Of a stretch of 45,211 bases of DNA, positions 42,123 to 45,211 are shown piece by piece. Location of the stretch: the NCBI RefSeq assembly GCF_000745965.1, contig NZ_JQKI01000051.1:1-45211 (forward strand), in the 5' to 3' direction. The notes under the pieces were generated by a model, which made no database searches, was not told the origin of the DNA, and saw only the letters and a program-made list of their open reading frames with translations. The position numbers were made by a program, and so were the translations under genes. Every line of letters begins with the position of its first letter. Positions within the stretch are counted from its first letter, which is position 1. This DNA is from Edaphobacter aggregans DSM 19364 (GTDB lineage Bacteria; Acidobacteriota; Terriglobia; Terriglobales; Acidobacteriaceae).

Positions 42123-42485
42123 ATGACCCCCTCCGACTTCCGCCGCATCGCCCTCTCCCTCCCCCACACCGAGGAGTCCTCCCACATGGGCTCGCCCGAC
42201 TTCCGCGTCGGCGGCCACATCTTCGCCACCCTAGCCTCCCAGTCCCAGGGCTACGGCAACCTCATGCTCACCCCCGAGCTCCAGCAGTCCTTCCTAACCG
42301 ACCAACCCGAAATCTTCCTCCCCATCGCCGGAGGCTGGGGTCGCATGGGCATGACCCACATCCGCCTCGCCCCCGCCTCCGAGGACATCCTCCACGGAGC
42401 CCTCCTCGCCGCCTACAACCTCCGCCGCCAAAAGAATGAGGCGACCCGCAAACCACGCAAGCCGCCCCGCAAACAATCCTCTTGA
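42123..42485 (+). CDS. MmcQ/YjbR-family protein
   Basis: A 120-residue protein of the MmcQ/YjbR (DUF419-type) family, small proteins with a double-wing DNA-binding-like fold. It starts MTPSDFRRIALSLPHTEESSHMGSPDFRV with the characteristic LP..E...H.G.P.FRV pattern, followed by IFATL and ML-PE in the usual places. The basic C-terminal tail (RKPRKPPRKQ) could contact nucleic acid, but function is unproven in the whole family. It is convergent with the DUF885 gene, five bases apart, and follows two family B repeats. Confidence 0.85.
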   Translation: MTPSDFRRIALSLPHTEESSHMGSPDFRVGGHIFATLASQSQGYGNLMLTPELQQSFLTDQPEIFLPIAGGWGRMGMTHIRLAPASEDILHGALLAAYNLRRQKNEATRKPRKPPRKQSS

Positions 42486-42490
42486 GCTCC

Positions 42491-44260
42491 TTACTTCTGT
42501 GAAGGAATAAACTCCTCCATCACAGCCTTCCGCATCAGGTCCGGAGGCAGCAACCCCTGCGCCAAAATGAAGTCGTGAAACTTCTCCTGGTCGAACTTCT
42601 TCCCCAGCGCCGCCTCCGTATCCTTCCTCAGCCCCAGCAGCTTCGTATACCCGTAGAAGTAGCTGTTCGCCTGCCCCGGCGCGCGAAATGTAAACCGCTC
42701 CACCTCCTCCGTCGCGAAGGCATGAGACAACACCACATCATTCTCCAGCACCTTGTACGCGCCCTCCGGAGTCACCTTGCCCGACTGAAGCTCCGGATCC
42801 AGAAACGCTCGCGCCGCCCGCAGCAGCCTAAGGTCCAGCGACATCAACTGACCCTCCAGCGGCATATACGGCTTCATGACGTACTCCGAGTACAGCCCCC
42901 AGCCCTCCACGTTCGTCGAGTTGAACGCATACAGCGCCCTTGCCAGGCTCACCCCGTGCTCCACCATCGAGTCGAACTGCAGCTCATGCCCCGGCCTCGC
43001 CTCATGTGCCGTTAGCGTCCACGCCACCGCGTCGAACGTGAAGTCGTCATACTTGTCCTCCGCCCCTCCCGTCGCCGAAGGAATATTCAGCGGCAGCACA
43101 AACTCTCCCCTCTGCCCCGTGTTGTGCAGAAACGGTGGCGGAGTCATATGCGGCGCCGGTTGCTGCGCCGTCTCCGCCGCCGTCGCCAGCCGGATAATCG
43201 CCGGCCGGTCCGGCAGCGTCACCAAGTTCTGCGCGCGAATAATCCCCTCGATCTCTACCAGCCGCTTCTCATAAAACGGCAGAATCGCATCGCCCGTAAT
43301 CTGCGTCTTCTTCAACTCCTTGATCACGTCGCGATAGTCCGTCGAAGCCCACCCATGCTGCTTCGCAATCTGCGCCGCCAACGGAGCCATCTCCGCCTGG
43401 TACTCCGCGAACGCCTTATGCGCCATCGCCGCCATCTGCGCCGGAGGAATATCGATCCCATAGCCCTCCAGGTCCAGGGCATACTCCTCCGCAGGCTCAC
43501 GAAAATCCGTCCGCGCCTTCGGCAGAATCGTCGTCCTCACCCACGCGTCGTAGTCCGCCAGCTCCACCTTCAGCTTTGCGTACGGCTCGTCCCACCCCGT
43601 CAGCTTGTACTTCGTAAACAGGGCCGCAATCCCGTCCACATAGTTCTTGTTCCGTCCCAGCTCCGTCTCCACCTCGGCCTTCGACGGATACACCAATCCC
43701 GGCTTCGCAATCTGCTCTAAAGTCCGTTGCTTAAGAATCTCTGTGAACGGCTTGTACCCCGGCTCCACCCCGGCATACTTCCGCAGCCTCACCACCGCAT
43801 CCGGCCTGCGCTCCGCCGCCACCTGGTCATCCAGCAGGCCTCGAAGTCCTCCAAATACCGCCGAGCTTGCGTTCATGAACGGCACCTTGTGCGCAAGCTC
43901 ATAGTCCTGCTCCCGAAACTGCAGGTCGAACGCCTTATCTAGAATCTCCAGGTCCTGGACGACGTTCTTGTCCTTCTCCGTCGCCTCGGCCGCCTTCAGC
44001 TTCGTCAGCACCACCTCCTGCTGCTTGCGCCTCGCCTGCTGGTCCTCCAACGTCGGGTTGCTGATCAGCTTGTCGAACTTCACCAGCCCCTGCCGCGACC
44101 CGCTCTCCGGAGCATGCTCGAACTGCACATCCAGCAGCTGCTGCGTATACGCATTGCTCTTCGCAATCCACGCCCTGTCCGCGGTCTGCCCCTGCGCAAG
44201 CGCACCGGTCGCCAGCATCGACACAACAGCTACTCCCAACAGCCTCAAAAGCTGATTCAT
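42491..44260 (-). CDS. DUF885 family protein, secreted
   Basis: A 589-residue exported protein with a signal peptide (about 1-22, ...LATGALAQ). It has the DUF885 hallmark HEARPGHELQ (H419, E420, H425), an HExxxGH metal-site pattern, followed about 25 residues on by NVEGWGLYSEY, which would give the third ligand. The family is thought to be metallohydrolases or peptidases, mostly without known substrates. Full length, with the usual C-terminal PGQANSYFYGYTKLLGLR block. Downstream of it is the convergent YjbR gene; upstream is the divergent VOC gene. Confidence 0.88.
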   Translation of the reverse strand: MNQLLRLLGVAVVSMLATGALAQGQTADRAWIAKSNAYTQQLLDVQFEHAPESGSRQGLVKFDKLISNPTLEDQQARRKQQEVVLTKLKAAEATEKDKNVVQDLEILDKAFDLQFREQDYELAHKVPFMNASSAVFGGLRGLLDDQVAAERRPDAVVRLRKYAGVEPGYKPFTEILKQRTLEQIAKPGLVYPSKAEVETELGRNKNYVDGIAALFTKYKLTGWDEPYAKLKVELADYDAWVRTTILPKARTDFREPAEEYALDLEGYGIDIPPAQMAAMAHKAFAEYQAEMAPLAAQIAKQHGWASTDYRDVIKELKKTQITGDAILPFYEKRLVEIEGIIRAQNLVTLPDRPAIIRLATAAETAQQPAPHMTPPPFLHNTGQRGEFVLPLNIPSATGGAEDKYDDFTFDAVAWTLTAHEARPGHELQFDSMVEHGVSLARALYAFNSTNVEGWGLYSEYVMKPYMPLEGQLMSLDLRLLRAARAFLDPELQSGKVTPEGAYKVLENDVVLSHAFATEEVERFTFRAPGQANSYFYGYTKLLGLRKDTEAALGKKFDQEKFHDFILAQGLLPPDLMRKAVMEEFIPSQK

Positions 44261-44469
44261 CGCATCTCCCTCTCTTGGTTTCAGCCACTATACGATTCAA
44301 AAAAGCAATCCCATACCTTTATTTGTCTATTTGTCCTCTGGAGTATTTGTTCCTCCGGAGCTCCCGCCTCGCTCGTCACAAATCTTCAAAATTTCAACTG
44401 CCGGGCCCTTTCCACCACCCGCTCCCCGGTAGTATGGTCCCCACGTCGATTCAAGAAAGGACAAACAGC

Positions 44470-44829
44470 ATGGCGCAGCCCTTCGTTCACCTCGAACTCA
44501 ACACGCCCGACCTCGCCAAAGCCAAGGACTTCTACGGAAGCCTCGTCGGCTGGACCTTCCAGGACATGGATATGGGGCCCGGCGGAACATACTCCGTCTT
44601 CAAGCCCGCCAGCGGCCCCGGCGGAGGCATCTTCACCGTCCCCGGAGCCCCCACCGCATGGCTCCCCTACATCGGCGTCGACGATCTCAAAGCCGCCACC
44701 GACAAGGCCGAGTCCCTCGGCGCCAAGATCATCATGCGCGAGCAGCCAGTCCCCGACATGGGTGCCTTCTCCATCCTCACCGACCCCACCGGAGCCAACA
44801 TCGCCCTCTGGCAACCCAAGTCCGCCTGA
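44470..44829 (+). CDS. VOC (glyoxalase/bleomycin-resistance) family protein
   Basis: A 119-residue single-domain vicinal-oxygen-chelate protein. MAQPFVHLELNTPDLAKAKDFYGSLVGW is the typical first beta-alpha-beta-beta module, and FSILTDPTGANIALWQP the last strand with DPxGN-like turn. Divalent-metal ligands would be H7 and the glutamate region, but the usual C-terminal E is replaced by I-A-L-W, so an enzyme role is doubtful. Start ATG 44470 has AAAGGA eight bases upstream; the longer frame from 44275 is rejected. Dimerisation and small-molecule binding are the general family behaviour. Confidence 0.85.
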   Translation: MAQPFVHLELNTPDLAKAKDFYGSLVGWTFQDMDMGPGGTYSVFKPASGPGGGIFTVPGAPTAWLPYIGVDDLKAATDKAESLGAKIIMREQPVPDMGAFSILTDPTGANIALWQPKSA

Positions 44830-44893
44830 ACGCGCCCCTTTGGGCCAAGCCGACTGACGGCGTCATAGCCCGAAAGGCACACCCTCTCGAACT

Positions 44894-44960
44894 CGAGACT
44901 ACGTCATCTCGACCTACGCGCTGGACGGCTTTGCCGTCCGGCACGTAGGGGAGAGCCTCT
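44894..44960 (+). repeat. Dispersed hairpin repeat, family A copy 3
   Basis: It begins GTCATCTCGACC and ends GGGGAGAGCCTCTGTATCC. The middle is a two-part stem: CCTACG (44913-44918) with CGTAGG (44944-44949), and GGACGGC (44923-44929) with GCCGTCC (44933-44939) around a TTT loop. Confidence 0.75.
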
Positions 44961-44979
44961 GTATCCCCATCTCGCCAGG

Positions 44980-45027
44980 GCCCCATTCATTCGGTGCGGC
45001 TTCATCGCATTGAGTGGGTCATTCGTT
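44980..45027 (+). repeat. Dispersed repeat, family C copy
   Basis: CCCCATTCATTCGGTGCGGC, then TTCATCGCATTGAGTGGGTC. The CCCATTCA and TGAGTGGG ends pair with one G-U. Confidence 0.7.
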
Positions 45028-45059
45028 CCAAGCGCGAACCGTCTTCAGCCGCAAAAACC

Positions 45060-45167
45060 CACAAAAAGTCTTGATTGCATAACGACGTCGGCTCCGGCCA
45101 TGGGCAGCGGTTAAGCTTTTTGGCAGGTAAAGGCCAGGGCTCCCGCGTGGAGGAAGGAGCCAACGTC
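45060..45167 (+). ncRNA. Candidate IS110 bridge-RNA region
   Basis: Non-coding sequence directly upstream of the IS110-type start. It contains a stem GGCTCC (45138-45143) / GGAGCC (45156-45161), TGGCAGGTAAAGGCCA just before it, and a well-conserved-looking GGGCAGCGGTTAAG. In IS110-family elements the 5' non-coding end encodes the bridge RNA that pairs with target and donor. This is positional inference; only part of the element is visible. Confidence 0.4.
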
Positions 45168-45211
45168 ATGCTTATGATAGGTTGCGATTTTCATCCCGGG
45201 CTAGAGGAGTT
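45168..45211 (+). CDS. IS110-family recombinase, first codons (cut by window end)
   Basis: From ATG 45168 the frame reads MLMIGCDFHPGLEE and runs off the window. GCDFHP is the N-terminal signature of DEDD (RuvC-like) recombinases of the IS110 family in acidobacteria, with the first catalytic Asp in CDFH. A strong ribosome site GGAGGAAGGAG lies upstream. Only 14 codons are visible, so the assignment rests on this motif and the typical leader. Confidence 0.65.
   Translation, partial: MLMIGCDFHPGLEE

Larger units (their letters stand above)
44830..45167. other. Intergenic region with two repeats and an IS110 5' end
   Basis: 338 bp without a gene. It contains a family A hairpin repeat (44894-44960), a family C repeat (44980-45027), then AT-richer sequence and the non-coding leader of the IS110-type element that starts its coding region at 45168. 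Confidence 0.7.

Noticed and set aside
44275..44469. N-terminal extension of the VOC protein
   Set aside because: The VOC fold starts at ATG 44470 with its own ribosome site; the extension is not part of the fold.
1..45211. tRNA or rRNA genes and CRISPR arrays
   Set aside because: No cloverleaf with CCA-type end, no rRNA segment and no regularly spaced direct repeats were recognised.

Overview
The window looks like chromosomal DNA from an acidobacterium of the Terriglobia type (Granulicella/Edaphobacter/Terriglobus-like). This is an inference from GC-rich coding sequence with a strong preference for C in third codon positions, a PEP-CTERM protein, a hopanoid-type HpnI glycosyltransferase, a DUF885 protein, and several families of short dispersed hairpin repeats (GTCATTTCGACC..., CATCCTGAGCG..., CCCCATTCAT...GAGTGGG). 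No rRNA, tRNA or CRISPR array was seen. The same codon bias creates many long antisense open frames, which were left out.

Layout. 1-372: right end of an IS5-type insertion sequence abutting a conserved hypothetical gene. 887-4201: a carrier-protein cysteine biosynthesis module, cysM-mec-cysO followed by moeZ, closed by a perfect palindromic terminator. 4299-7004: class II aldolase, homoserine dehydrogenase and guanine deaminase, all on the minus strand. 7291-10869: a succinate-semialdehyde-type dehydrogenase, a PEP-CTERM protein with a structured leader, and an orphan type III polyketide synthase behind two tandem terminators. 11424-15161: mnmA, two minus-strand envelope/stress proteins (DUF948 and YtxH), and a BON-domain lipoprotein. 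15266-18631: a tight operon of a GH57 branching enzyme, a UbiA-like membrane protein and a SAM methyltransferase. 18707-24265: an M1 peptidase, a membrane protein with a Pro-rich tail, and convergent sixA and ppx. 24409-29667: two GT39/ArnT-like glycosyltransferases facing an HpnI-like glycosyltransferase. 29775-30674: hspR behind a putative antitoxin and a frameshifted brnT toxin. 30819-40079: an SDR, a LolA-like protein, dnaJ, a third GT-C enzyme, nei, a 56-residue protein, dnaK and a small lipoprotein. 40314-44829: a DHA2 transporter, a YjbR protein, a DUF885 protein and a VOC protein. 45168-45211: the first codons of an IS110-type recombinase behind a probable bridge-RNA region.

How the genes work together. 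The clearest pathway is cysO-dependent cysteine synthesis: MoeZ would activate and thiolate CysO, CysM would transfer the sulfur onto an activated serine, and Mec would release cysteine. The CysO here ends in a diglycine followed by six further residues, so Mec probably also has to mature the carrier first. A second link is between hspR and dnaK: the dnaK promoter carries a HAIR-like site (a perfect ACTCAAG half, 7-bp spacer, degenerate second half) overlapping the -35 box. The dispersed repeats form a third theme. One family keeps its flanks while its stem sequences change in a pairing-preserving way, and another is translated in frame inside two unrelated proteins. The IS110 element at the right edge lies next to such repeats, which fits the known habit of that family.
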